DNA from: Akkermansia sp.
GTDB taxonomy: Bacteria; Verrucomicrobiota; Verrucomicrobiia; Verrucomicrobiales; Akkermansiaceae
Length of the DNA stretch: 64,000 bases
Reading direction: 5' to 3'
Assembly (NCBI GenBank): GCA_030536145.1
Contig: JAUNQN010000008.1
Coordinates: forward strand, 1 to 64,000
Position numbers and translations under genes: made by a program. This document shows positions 35,973 through 45,814 of the stretch, in pieces. Each line of letters opens with the position of its first letter. Position 1 is the first letter of the stretch. Under the pieces are notes generated by a model. That model did no database searches. It had not been told where the DNA came from and worked only from the letters and a program-made list of their open reading frames with translations.

Positions 35973-38900
35973 ATGAAATTACACCTCCCTTCCTCTCTCC
36001 GCAAGGCCCTGCTGGCTGTGATGGCGTTTGCAGCCGTGAATGCGCAGGCTGAAATCATGCACAATAGTGTTTCCCTGCTTACGTACACGGATTTTGGCTC
36101 CAACATGGGGCGTTACAGTATCTACCAGCAGAATGCGCTGCTGCAGCACCTGAACGAGGGAGGCGTGTACATTACCTACACGCAGGGGGAGGCCCCGTAC
36201 GAGCTGAAGCACGGCATGATCAGCTTTGAGAGTGCGGTGGATGGAGGCCCGTTCACGGCCATTGGGTACAATGCCACGGCCACGGTGCAGCACAACGGCG
36301 TAACAAACCCTGTGTTTACGGGACGCTTCATCGGCTCCGGAAATTCCGTGCACTATGCGGGAATAGAGTACCGCAGCTGCACGGACAACAAGTTCCTGCT
36401 CACGCCGGAGATTGACTACAAAATTACCCGCCTGAGCAAGATTGTGACGGATATTACGCCCACCAGCGTGTTTGACACCAGGTCCTATCTGGAGTCCGGC
36501 GGCAAGGTGGAGGGCATGCTCCAGTACCACATGGGCGGTGGCTATCAGCAGAGGGCCGATGCAGAGGGCAATACCACCTGGCTGCGAGAGGCCTATGTGT
36601 ACGTTACCGCCGGTATCCTGGAGAATACGGGTTTCAATTACAATACCGGGTTTGACTACAAGACAGGCGAGGGCACTAGGAAGGACGGGCGGGACATTGT
36701 TGATGATTCCTACACCGTGAGCATGACGGGTGTGAAGAACGGCAACGGCTGGGGACCGGGAACGGCCGGCACGGAGAGCCACCCCATGCCCTTTGTGACC
36801 CAGGGCGGTGATTCCGGCAGTCCCGTGTGGGTGTGGAATGAGTCCTCCAAGTCATACGAGCTTATCTCCTGTCACCAGGCCCGCGGCGGCACCAACAGTT
36901 ATTCCCGCGGCGCGAGCGAGTGGACCAAGCAGACGCTGGAGTCTTTCTGCGTAACCGTGAATATGGATGAAGACGCCAACACGGTGCACCTGGGCAAGGT
37001 GCAGTTGACCGCCGATTCCAAGAGGATTACGGCAACGGCCAACGGCTCCACGCCGGTGGAGACCACGCTCAAGTATGGTGCCGTGCTGGACGGGAGCGGC
37101 CGGCAAATCACCAAGTTTGTGGGTGTGGAGAACGGGGTGAACACCTGGTGCAACCTAGGCAAGCTGAAGGATGGCCAGGTGCTCAATGACAAGCAGCAGC
37201 TGGTGAATACGAACTGGTATGCCTATGGCAACGAGTACCTGAACGCCAACAACACCAGCGGGCTTGACCTGCAGTATGCTGACCTGTTCGAGACCCAGAA
37301 CCTGGTGTTCAAGTCCGCTGGCAAGGAGAACAACAGCATTATTCTGGATGCGGATGTGGACCTGGGCATCGGCTATGCGGAGTTTACCAACACCGCAGAC
37401 AGCGGCACGGCCACGTTCACCATCACGAGCAAGGAGAAAGTGGATGGCCGTGATTACAATTTCAACCACGCCGGCTATATTGTGGATGCCGGCACGGAGG
37501 TGCACCTGAAGATAGCCAACACGGAGATAGAGGCTTGCACCAATACCACCTATTTCCGCGAGTGGCGCAAGACGGGCGAGGGCGACCTGTACCTGGAGGG
37601 TACGGGCAACAATGAGATTTTCCTGAACGTGGGCGGCAAGGGCACCACCTACCTGAAGGAGACGGGCGGCTATGCCGCGTACAATGTGCTTATCAACAAC
37701 GGTGCCACCGTGAACCTGGGCGGCAAGGCGGATCAGGTGAAGCGGGACGTAACCTTCGGCTACGGCGGCGGCACGCTGGATTTTGCCGGTGATGTGACCA
37801 TGGACTGGTACACCACCACCCCCGGCGCCCCCAAGGAGACCGGTTTTACCATGAGTGCCCTGACCCAGGATGCCGTTATCGCCAATACCACCGGTACCAC
37901 CCGGCTGACCTACCGCTCCACGGCGAACAGCACCTTCCTGGGGTCATTCCAAGATGGCAACGGGTCCGGTGTCCTGCAGGTGGCCTATGCCGGTGCGTCA
38001 GATAGCACCTGGACGCTCAACAGCATTCACACCAAGATGGATAACGCAGCCAGCGGGTTGACTGTGCAGAGCGGCACGGTGAAGCTGGCCGGTACCCTCA
38101 CGGAACACGCCCAGGGTTCCCTGAACGGCTATAACCAGCAGCGCTACAGCAATGAGGATGACTGGCACTATGCAGATGCCAAGATGAACGTGACCGTGGA
38201 CCGCGGCGCTACCTTTGAGCTGGGCAGCCATGCCCGCCTGGACGGTCGCGTGACCGTGCAGGACAACGCCACCTTTGTGATGCGGGAGGGGGTGCGCCAC
38301 CAGTATGAGTACATTGAGGGCTGGTATGAGCTTGAGAATACGTATGATATTGCCGAATACTACGGCCTGAAGGGCGGCGTGGCGCTGGAGGGTGCAGGCT
38401 CCCGCATGGTGGTGGAGTTCTCTGAGAATACGGATGCCAACACCACCTATGCCGAGAATATCACTGGCTCTGGCAGCATGATCGTGGATACTGCCAAGGG
38501 CAGCCTGACACTGATGGGAACCAACAGCTTCAGTGGTACCAAGGAGCTGACCAAGGGTGCCTTGATTCTCGGCGGCAAGGACTCTGCCGGTGATGTCACC
38601 AGCAACAAGTGGCAGGTGGGTAAGCAGGCATGGCTTGCGGTAGGCAGTGCCTCTGCTGCCACAGCCTTGGAGGTGGTGGACACAAAGTCCACAGGTGTGC
38701 TGGCGCTCACGCAGAATGAGGATGGGGATGCCTTGGACACGAATACCCACCGCAACCTGATTATTGGTGCCAAGGAGGGGGAAACTATCCAATATGGCCG
38801 TGAGGGTACGGACCTGCAGCTAGCCGCCGTGGACAACCAGTGGAAACTGGGCGGCGGTGGCGGTACCCTGGTGGTGAACTATGTGCTCAACGGCGGCCAG

Positions 38901-41900
38901 GACAGCACCTTGGTGCTGGGCAACGAGTACACCACCGGCGCCGTGAAGCTGACCAATACCGGCAACCATATCGGCAATATCAATTTCATGGGCAAGGTGA
39001 CCCTGGAGTATGACGATACGGCTGCACTGGGACAGGCCACCGTGAACTTGGCCTACACTAATCGCCTGATGGGTATTGAAGGGGCCGTTGAGCTGGTGAG
39101 CACGGATTCACAGGGCGTATTGCTCCTGGACAAGATGGAGGATGCCACCGTGAACCTGGCCAAGCACGCAGACTTGGCTTTGGGTGTAGAAGGGACGGTA
39201 GATTTTCGCGGCCACATTGACCTGGGGCAGAATTACACCTACAACCTGGGCGGCGTGACCGGCAGCCTGGTGATGCACAATGCCCTGGAGGACCAGGGGG
39301 AAGGCGGAACCAACCTGATGGTGGATGCCCAGACCTACACCGGTGGTGTGGTGGAGCTCAAGAAAGCACTCGGCATTACCGGCAGCGTGGTAGTGGCCGG
39401 CCACTACCTTGCAGAAGAAGATGCGAGCGGCAGCATTACCCTGAAAGTGGACGAGGACAACTCTTTTGACCGTATTGACAACATATGGCTCTTTGACGGC
39501 GGTATCCTGGATATCAACGGTACCCGGCAGGAGCTGAAATCCTACACGGCAGACCAGGGATCCTCCATCGTGGATTCGTCCGCCGACAAGTCCGGCGTCC
39601 TCCACCTGAAAGGTGAGGCGGGCATCAATGCTCTTGAGGGCATGGTAGACGTGGGCACCATCGAGGTGGATTGCTCCCACATGACGCTGGGCGGAACCAA
39701 CACCTACCACAGCTTGAACATTATGCGGGGTGAGGTGGCCCTGGGGTCCGGAACGGCCCTGTGCGCCACCGGCAAGACCACTGTGGGGGATACGGCTACC
39801 CTGTATGTGGACAATCAGAACGTGACGGCTGATATAGAGCTGCATGAGGCCACCATACACATCGGTGTCGACAACAAGTCCGGCACCTTGGGCGGTGCGC
39901 TGGCGGTGGCCGGTGGCAAGACCGGCACCATCGTGTTTGATGCGGATGCCACCATTTCTGCCGTGATTTCCGGCGCGGAGAACAGCAGGCTCAGCCTGCA
40001 GGGCAACCGCGTGGGAACCTTCTCCTCCGGCAGCATCAACGAGGAAGGCGGCAGCCTGGACGTGGAGCTGCGCGAGCTGCGCTTGCAGGGATCCGGCGGT
40101 ATCACCATCGGCGGTACCGTGGACCTGAAGGGCCAGGGCGGGAACCTGCGCCTTACCAGCCACGGCGCGCGTGACAACACCACGCGTGAGATCAGCCACC
40201 TGAATCTCAACAGCCTGAACCTGACGCTCTGGGAGGAATCCTGGAACACTATCTGGAACCTCCACAAGCTCACGGGTGACGGCAGCATTACTTGGGATTC
40301 CCACACCACACACTGGTATTCTGCCCGCCTGGTGCTGGATGGTGAGAACACCTTTACCGGCAGCCTGATTGCCAAGCGAACCTATGATGCAGACCAGAGC
40401 CGCACCTATTCCTCCTACCTGGAACTGGCGCATGACAAGGCCGCCCAGAATATGGATGTGGAGCTCATCGGCCGCAATGACAAAAACCGCATGACCTTGG
40501 CCGTAAATACGGAGAACGCCGCCATGCGCAGCCTGAAGGGTGATGCGCTCACCGCCATCTACGCTGGCGTCTCCGTGGAGGGTTCCGGCAACAGTGGCGC
40601 CGCCAGCACCCTGTTCCAGGCCACGCCGCAATCCACCCGCCACGCCACGCTCACCATTACCGGTGAGTCTGATGCCACGTTCAGCGGCTGCGTGTACAAC
40701 GGCGGCGCAGAGGATGAAAACGGATACGGCCTGGACTTGGTGATGGCCGGTTCCAACCGTCAGACTTTCAACGGCAGCACGGTGCAGTTCAACAACGTGG
40801 CGGTGGAGCAGGGCACCCTGGTGCTGGATTCCGCAGGCCTGTCCATTGCAGATACCGCCACCATCTCCCGCGGCGCTACGCTGCAGACGGGTGGGCATGC
40901 TTTTGAGCTCCGTGACAAGATGACCCTGCAGGTGTGCGGTGATTCCACCTTGGGGAGCGCCACGCTGGGCAGCACCCTGCAGCTGGCGGGCGGCTCCCTG
41001 CTGTTTGACGCCTCATCCCTGAATGATGCAGATTATGCCTTGAAGGTGGGTGGTGTGAATGTGAACGACCAGGATTCCCTGGTGGTGAGCTTTGAATCCA
41101 CCACCGCCCTGCGCACGGATTTTTCCTACAAGCTGGTCAGTGGTGACTGGTCAGCCCTGACCGCATATGAGGCCACGGGCCTGGACTATTATACCGCCAA
41201 GTTTGATACGGATGGCGGCCTGAATGTCACCTTCAGCCTGAAGGGTGACTACAATGTGTGGGAAGGTGACGTGGAGAACCGCATCTGGAGCTCCACGGTG
41301 TTCGGCAGGGCAGGCCAGCCGGTTCCCGGTGGGGAGCAGACAGCCGTGTTCAATGACTTGTCTACCGGCAGGGATGTGCTGGTGCAGGGGGAGGTGAGCG
41401 TAGGCAAGCTTCTGTTTGATTCTACTGGGGAATACACGCTGCGCGGCGAGTCCGATGCGGCCAAGCTGACCGCCGGCAGCCTGCAGCACAAGGGCAGCGG
41501 GCAGACCACCATCGGCAGCGGGGTGGAGATTACCGGCATGGCAGAGGTGCAGACCGGTACCCTGGTCATGGAGCAGGGCAGCAGCACTGCTGCCGCCACC
41601 GTGGCGCAGGATGCCACCCTGAAACTGGTCGGCACGGATACCGTGGGCGGCCAAGTCTCCGGAGACGGTACCCTGGCCATTGCCTGGGGAGAGGGGGGGG
41701 AGGGCTCCGTGGCCATCGGCAGCATCGGCACCCTGGATGTGCAATCCGGCACCCTGGCGGTGGATTCCACGCTGGATGTGAAGCAGGCCGCCTTGGTGAA
41801 GGAGGATGCCACCCTGCGCACCTCTACCGGAACCATCCTGCTGCAGGCAGATATGTCCCTGCAGCTGGCCGGCACGCTGCAGATTGATACTGAATCCGGG

Positions 41901-44900
41901 AGCATGGACTTGAACACCACTGTGACTATGCTGGGTGAAACAGGCGGTACGGTGAAAAAGACAGGTTCCGGCACGCTCGCCGTCAAGTCTTCCATAGTGG
42001 CGGATTCCCTGGTCGTGGAGCAGGGGCGCTTGAATATCACGCAGGCTGCCGTCTTGGGTGATTTCTTGGCCAACACGCAGAACTTGGAGGTGAAGAACGG
42101 TGGCTACGCCTATTTGGGCGGTGATGCCTACACCCTGGCTTCCAATGACTATGTGACCAGCCTTTCCGTGGACGGCACGGGTTCCATCCTGCACCTGGGC
42201 CTGGGGCAGAATAGCACCAAGACTTTCCAGGGTGGCCTTTCCGTGACAAACGGCGGCAAGGTGGAGCTGCATGACGGCGGCTTGCAGATCAATGGCTCCA
42301 TCCGTTTCGGAGCCTCTGCCAATGACCAAGTGACCCTGTGGGGTAACTGGGGTGAGGAGAGCAATCCCTCCAAGGCCGGCTTTATCCTGGCCGGCAAGGT
42401 GGATGGTGCCGGTACCGTGGCCCTGCAGAAGGGAGGAAGCGGCGGCATGGAGCGCTTTACCCTTTCCAACGGTGAGAATACCTTTGAGGGCACCTACCGC
42501 GTGGATAACAGGGCTGCCCTGGTTGTGGCGGCCGACAAGGCTATCGACAAGGCATCCGTGAACCTGAACGGCGGCAGCCTGGTGCTGGGTACGGGGAATA
42601 TCTCCATGCAGAGCCTGCAGGGCAACTCCTCTGGTACGGTCAAGCTCCTCTCTGGTGTGGAAAGCGCCACCCTCACCGTGAACCAGACCACGGACGGCGT
42701 GTATGCCGGCAGCATCGGCAGCGGTATCTCCCTGGTGAAGCAGGGGGACAAGACCCTGGGCCTGGGCAACGCCAACAGTGATTTCAACGGCAGCGTGGCG
42801 GTGAAATCCGGCACGCTTGCGCTGGATGCCACCGCTACGGGGATGCTGGCCAATGCCGCCGGGCTGACCGTGGATGGAGGTGCCACCCTGCAGACCGGGG
42901 CAGGGGTGACCCTGACGCATGATGCCACCATCAACGGCACACTGGCCCTGGGCGGCACCATGGGCACCACCGCCAAGCTGACCGTGGCCGGCACGGCCAA
43001 CATCATCTTGGGCGGCAGCTATGAAACCCCCAGCAGCGGCACGCGTGTGTATGATGTGTTTACCACTGCGGATAGCGGCAGCGTCTCCGGCTGGAGTGAG
43101 CTTACGGATACCAGCTTCAGCGGCTTCGGCTCCGCAGAGCGCGGTGCCACCATCACCAAGCTGACTGCCCCCACGAATGGTGTTTACCAGGTACAGGTCT
43201 CCACGGATAACATCAAGGCCATGGAGATTACCTGGAGCAAGGATGTGGCGGTGGGCACCTGGGATTCCGACAACGCCAACTTCACGGAGAACGGTGAGCG
43301 CACCGCCTACTACGCCGGTGACACCGTGACCATTGAGAGTGATGCCAACATCACCATGGGTACCACCGTGAACCTTCACGCCACGGAGCAGCACGCCACA
43401 GCCGGCACGCTGAACGTGCAGGGCGGTGCCAACGCCACCGTGAACCAGACTGCGGGCAACACCCTGAACATGGATGTACTGCATGTGAAGGAGGGCAGCC
43501 ACCTGGTGATGACCACGGAGGCCGGCAACTTTGCAGAGGAGGCCATTGTGGATGGCAACAGCACGCTGGAGGTGCGCATCTCCTCCAACAGCCGCTCCGG
43601 CACGGTGGGCAGCGTTTCCGGCGAGGGCACCCTGCAGATTGCCAATACCGGCACCCTGAACATTGATGACGGTTCATCCAACCGCCTTTCCGGCGGCAGC
43701 ATTGATGCCTCTGAATTCCGCGGCACGCTGGCCCTGGGCAACGGCAGCAGCCAGCTGCGCTTCCACAGCACCAACCTCTCCGGCCTGGCGGGAGATGCCG
43801 TCATCGAGGTGAACCGCGGCGCCCAGTACTGGGCCGGCGGAAATGACCGCACGCTGGATAATGATATCATCATCCACGCCTCCAATGCCGGTTCCGGCAC
43901 CAAGGACGGCTTCGGTTCCGTGCGAGATGTCACCACCTTCAACGGCAACGTGAGCATCGACGGCAACGCCATGGTCTCCGGCCTGGGCGGTAGGAACAAC
44001 GAGTGTGATTCCATCACCTTCAATGCTGCCATCAGCGGCGTGAATGACAATGATACACTCACCTTCGGCAACGGGTACGGCAGCAGCCATGCCATGACCT
44101 TTACCCTGACAGAGAACGCCAATGCCACCAACCTGGCCAACATGGTGGTGGCCAAGAGCGGCGGCAGCAAGACCACCGTGAACGTGGACTCTGGGGATGG
44201 CTTGGCAGAGAACCTCAAGTTTGCCGCCAACGTAGGGGGCAATGCAGAGGTGAACCTGAACGGGGGCGGTACCCTGCAGCGCCTGGAATCCCGCGCCGGT
44301 GACGGCGTGGTGAACCTGGCAGACGGCAAGTCCCTGAAGATTGCCGGGGGCGCGGATTTCGGCGGCACCGTCAACGTGGCAGACGCCGTTACCCTGACCA
44401 CCATGGACAGGGAGGACGGCGCGGCACATGTGGAGGGCAGCGTGTCCTACTCCGTGAATGGCCGTGATGCCAGTATCAGCAGTGAGACCGGCTCCCGCAT
44501 GGAGAATATCTCCATTGACCTGAAGGAGGCCACCCGCCTGCAGATGCAGAACATCACCCTGTCCGCCAATTCCAGGATTACGGATGCCGCCGCCACCCTG
44601 GTGGCCGACGGCCTGGGGCTGGAGGCCAATGTGGGCACCAATCTCAAGCCCCTTACCTACGCAGATGCAAAGGCTCCCGCCATGGTGCAGCAGTCTGCGG
44701 ACAAGGTGGTGAGCTTTACCCTGGAGAACGTGCAGGATGTCTCCATCGAGGGCATGGGCAGCGGCCTCTTCATCACCTTGGTGGGTGATTCCGCCAATAT
44801 CCTGGCCGGGGCAGACTGGCTGGAGCTGGGCCTGGGTACGGATGCTGTCTTTACGGACAACTTGGCCGTCACCCTGCAGTTCATAGACTCCGCCGGCATG

Positions 44901-45092
44901 CAGCAGTCCGTGGAAGGCACCTACACCATGGAGACCGTGGCCGCCCTGGCGGCAGCGGGCACCACGTATGACCGCGTGTATTTCAATGTTACCGGTGCCG
45001 TGGAGAATTCCAATGTCCCGGAGCCTGCATCCTCCACCCTCTCCCTGCTGGCGCTGGCTGCCCTGGCTGCCCGCCGCCGCAGGCGGAAGTGA
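35973..45092 (+). CDS. Giant S6-like serine protease with beta-repeat stalk and PEP-CTERM tail, copy 4
   Basis: 3,039 residues, the longest intact copy. Signal peptide MKLHLPSSLRKALLAVMA. Protease: TYTDFGSNMGRYSI, His107 in ATVQHNG, Asp148 in IDYKITRLSKIVTDI and Ser281 in GGDSGSPVW. The conserved FREWRKTGEGDLYLEGTG junction and LGGGGGTLVVNY segment precede a very long stalk. Within the stalk, blocks around NVWEGDVENRIWSSTVFG and YWAGGNDRTLDNDI are paralogous to those of copy 2. The end is VPEPASSTLSLLALAALA plus RRRRRK. A run of eight G (41693-41700) lies inside the stalk. Its function is inferred as a surface-displayed or released protease sorted by an exosortase system not present in the window. 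Confidence 0.85.
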   Translation: MKLHLPSSLRKALLAVMAFAAVNAQAEIMHNSVSLLTYTDFGSNMGRYSIYQQNALLQHLNEGGVYITYTQGEAPYELKHGMISFESAVDGGPFTAIGYNATATVQHNGVTNPVFTGRFIGSGNSVHYAGIEYRSCTDNKFLLTPEIDYKITRLSKIVTDITPTSVFDTRSYLESGGKVEGMLQYHMGGGYQQRADAEGNTTWLREAYVYVTAGILENTGFNYNTGFDYKTGEGTRKDGRDIVDDSYTVSMTGVKNGNGWGPGTAGTESHPMPFVTQGGDSGSPVWVWNESSKSYELISCHQARGGTNSYSRGASEWTKQTLESFCVTVNMDEDANTVHLGKVQLTADSKRITATANGSTPVETTLKYGAVLDGSGRQITKFVGVENGVNTWCNLGKLKDGQVLNDKQQLVNTNWYAYGNEYLNANNTSGLDLQYADLFETQNLVFKSAGKENNSIILDADVDLGIGYAEFTNTADSGTATFTITSKEKVDGRDYNFNHAGYIVDAGTEVHLKIANTEIEACTNTTYFREWRKTGEGDLYLEGTGNNEIFLNVGGKGTTYLKETGGYAAYNVLINNGATVNLGGKADQVKRDVTFGYGGGTLDFAGDVTMDWYTTTPGAPKETGFTMSALTQDAVIANTTGTTRLTYRSTANSTFLGSFQDGNGSGVLQVAYAGASDSTWTLNSIHTKMDNAASGLTVQSGTVKLAGTLTEHAQGSLNGYNQQRYSNEDDWHYADAKMNVTVDRGATFELGSHARLDGRVTVQDNATFVMREGVRHQYEYIEGWYELENTYDIAEYYGLKGGVALEGAGSRMVVEFSENTDANTTYAENITGSGSMIVDTAKGSLTLMGTNSFSGTKELTKGALILGGKDSAGDVTSNKWQVGKQAWLAVGSASAATALEVVDTKSTGVLALTQNEDGDALDTNTHRNLIIGAKEGETIQYGREGTDLQLAAVDNQWKLGGGGGTLVVNYVLNGGQDSTLVLGNEYTTGAVKLTNTGNHIGNINFMGKVTLEYDDTAALGQATVNLAYTNRLMGIEGAVELVSTDSQGVLLLDKMEDATVNLAKHADLALGVEGTVDFRGHIDLGQNYTYNLGGVTGSLVMHNALEDQGEGGTNLMVDAQTYTGGVVELKKALGITGSVVVAGHYLAEEDASGSITLKVDEDNSFDRIDNIWLFDGGILDINGTRQELKSYTADQGSSIVDSSADKSGVLHLKGEAGINALEGMVDVGTIEVDCSHMTLGGTNTYHSLNIMRGEVALGSGTALCATGKTTVGDTATLYVDNQNVTADIELHEATIHIGVDNKSGTLGGALAVAGGKTGTIVFDADATISAVISGAENSRLSLQGNRVGTFSSGSINEEGGSLDVELRELRLQGSGGITIGGTVDLKGQGGNLRLTSHGARDNTTREISHLNLNSLNLTLWEESWNTIWNLHKLTGDGSITWDSHTTHWYSARLVLDGENTFTGSLIAKRTYDADQSRTYSSYLELAHDKAAQNMDVELIGRNDKNRMTLAVNTENAAMRSLKGDALTAIYAGVSVEGSGNSGAASTLFQATPQSTRHATLTITGESDATFSGCVYNGGAEDENGYGLDLVMAGSNRQTFNGSTVQFNNVAVEQGTLVLDSAGLSIADTATISRGATLQTGGHAFELRDKMTLQVCGDSTLGSATLGSTLQLAGGSLLFDASSLNDADYALKVGGVNVNDQDSLVVSFESTTALRTDFSYKLVSGDWSALTAYEATGLDYYTAKFDTDGGLNVTFSLKGDYNVWEGDVENRIWSSTVFGRAGQPVPGGEQTAVFNDLSTGRDVLVQGEVSVGKLLFDSTGEYTLRGESDAAKLTAGSLQHKGSGQTTIGSGVEITGMAEVQTGTLVMEQGSSTAAATVAQDATLKLVGTDTVGGQVSGDGTLAIAWGEGGEGSVAIGSIGTLDVQSGTLAVDSTLDVKQAALVKEDATLRTSTGTILLQADMSLQLAGTLQIDTESGSMDLNTTVTMLGETGGTVKKTGSGTLAVKSSIVADSLVVEQGRLNITQAAVLGDFLANTQNLEVKNGGYAYLGGDAYTLASNDYVTSLSVDGTGSILHLGLGQNSTKTFQGGLSVTNGGKVELHDGGLQINGSIRFGASANDQVTLWGNWGEESNPSKAGFILAGKVDGAGTVALQKGGSGGMERFTLSNGENTFEGTYRVDNRAALVVAADKAIDKASVNLNGGSLVLGTGNISMQSLQGNSSGTVKLLSGVESATLTVNQTTDGVYAGSIGSGISLVKQGDKTLGLGNANSDFNGSVAVKSGTLALDATATGMLANAAGLTVDGGATLQTGAGVTLTHDATINGTLALGGTMGTTAKLTVAGTANIILGGSYETPSSGTRVYDVFTTADSGSVSGWSELTDTSFSGFGSAERGATITKLTAPTNGVYQVQVSTDNIKAMEITWSKDVAVGTWDSDNANFTENGERTAYYAGDTVTIESDANITMGTTVNLHATEQHATAGTLNVQGGANATVNQTAGNTLNMDVLHVKEGSHLVMTTEAGNFAEEAIVDGNSTLEVRISSNSRSGTVGSVSGEGTLQIANTGTLNIDDGSSNRLSGGSIDASEFRGTLALGNGSSQLRFHSTNLSGLAGDAVIEVNRGAQYWAGGNDRTLDNDIIIHASNAGSGTKDGFGSVRDVTTFNGNVSIDGNAMVSGLGGRNNECDSITFNAAISGVNDNDTLTFGNGYGSSHAMTFTLTENANATNLANMVVAKSGGSKTTVNVDSGDGLAENLKFAANVGGNAEVNLNGGGTLQRLESRAGDGVVNLADGKSLKIAGGADFGGTVNVADAVTLTTMDREDGAAHVEGSVSYSVNGRDASISSETGSRMENISIDLKEATRLQMQNITLSANSRITDAAATLVADGLGLEANVGTNLKPLTYADAKAPAMVQQSADKVVSFTLENVQDVSIEGMGSGLFITLVGDSANILAGADWLELGLGTDAVFTDNLAVTLQFIDSAGMQQSVEGTYTMETVAALAAAGTTYDRVYFNVTGAVENSNVPEPASSTLSLLALAALAARRRRRK

Positions 45093-45122
45093 GGCACGCC
45101 CCGTGTGGGCATGCTTGCCTGA

Positions 45123-45154
45123 AAGGCCCTGTCCGCGGCAGCGGGCAGGGCCTT
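45123..45154 (+). terminator. Hairpin after S6 copy 4
   Basis: AAGGCCCTG and CAGGGCCTT arms with additional inner pairing (CCGC/GCGG) lie about 30 nt after the stop codon. There is no long T run after it, and the stronger hairpin at 45201 follows. Confidence 0.5.
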
Positions 45155-45200
45155 CCTGTGCTTGCAGGGGGACGGGTGGGTTAGGATGGCGGGGGTATGC

Positions 45201-45236
45201 AAAAACCCCGTCCTGCGTGCGGCAGGGCGGGGTTTT
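45201..45236. terminator. Bidirectional terminator between S6 copy 4 and the 45262 gene
   Basis: AAAACCCCG plus CCTGC (45202-45216) pairs with GCAGG plus CGGGGTTTT (45222-45236). The A and T tracts on the two outer sides make it a terminator for both converging genes. Confidence 0.85.
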
Positions 45237-45261
45237 GTAATGGTTTGTCTGAACTTGGGGC

Positions 45262-45681
45262 TTAGGCCTCCTGCTGGGGCTGCTGCACCAGGACCAGGCG
45301 CAGGGGCGTGCGGGCCACCAGCTCGCCGTCCAGCGTCACGTCCACGCTGTAGTTGCCGGTCTTCTCAAAGCGCAGGCCCTGGAAGTTCATGATGAGGTTG
45401 CGGGTCAGGAAGGAGGCACCCTCGGGCAGGGCAACCTTCAGGTCACCGACGATGGGCATGCGCTCCTTGTCGAGCGGGGTGCCGTCTTCGTCCACGATGG
45501 CGATGCCGAGCTTGTGGTCGCCGGAGTCCTCCGGGGTAAGGCACATGCGGAGGGCCAGGGCGCAGGCGGGATGCACAACGGGGAACTGGCGGGCGAACAG
45601 CGTATCAAAGGCGCCCTGCACGCAGAGCTTGCCCTGGTAGTCGGCGGCGTAGTCGCAAAGGACGGCAACTTGAATATCCAT
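45262..45681 (-). CDS. Conserved small protein of unknown function (DUF6941-like)
   Basis: 139 residues, no signal peptide or membrane segment. The sequence alternates like a beta-sandwich (DIQVAVLCDYAADYQGKLCV, LALRMCLTPEDSGDHKLGI, LRFEKTGNYSVDVTLDGEL, RTPLRLVLV). The pattern, with a start like an uncharacterised domain on 'cytoplasmic defence or regulator' proteins, reminds me of the DUF6941 group, but this is from memory and not certain. It stands alone, convergent to S6 copy 4 with a shared terminator. Its own leader is AT-rich (CTACAAACTAATTTAATACC), without a clear promoter match. No function is proposed. Confidence 0.6.
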   Translation of the reverse strand: MDIQVAVLCDYAADYQGKLCVQGAFDTLFARQFPVVHPACALALRMCLTPEDSGDHKLGIAIVDEDGTPLDKERMPIVGDLKVALPEGASFLTRNLIMNFQGLRFEKTGNYSVDVTLDGELVARTPLRLVLVQQPQQEA

Positions 45682-45814
45682 GGTATTAAATTAGTTTGTA
45701 GGTTTAAGTGATATGGCCCCGGGTACGGGGAGATAACAACCTATTGATAGCACAAGCAGGCCAGAATGCAAGATAAAAGTGCGTTATCCCGCAGAACATG
45801 ACACAATGCGGGGG

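Noticed and set aside
12771-45092. Classical autotransporter annotation for the four large genes
   Set aside because: No C-terminal beta-barrel domain is present; the ends are PEP-CTERM signals.
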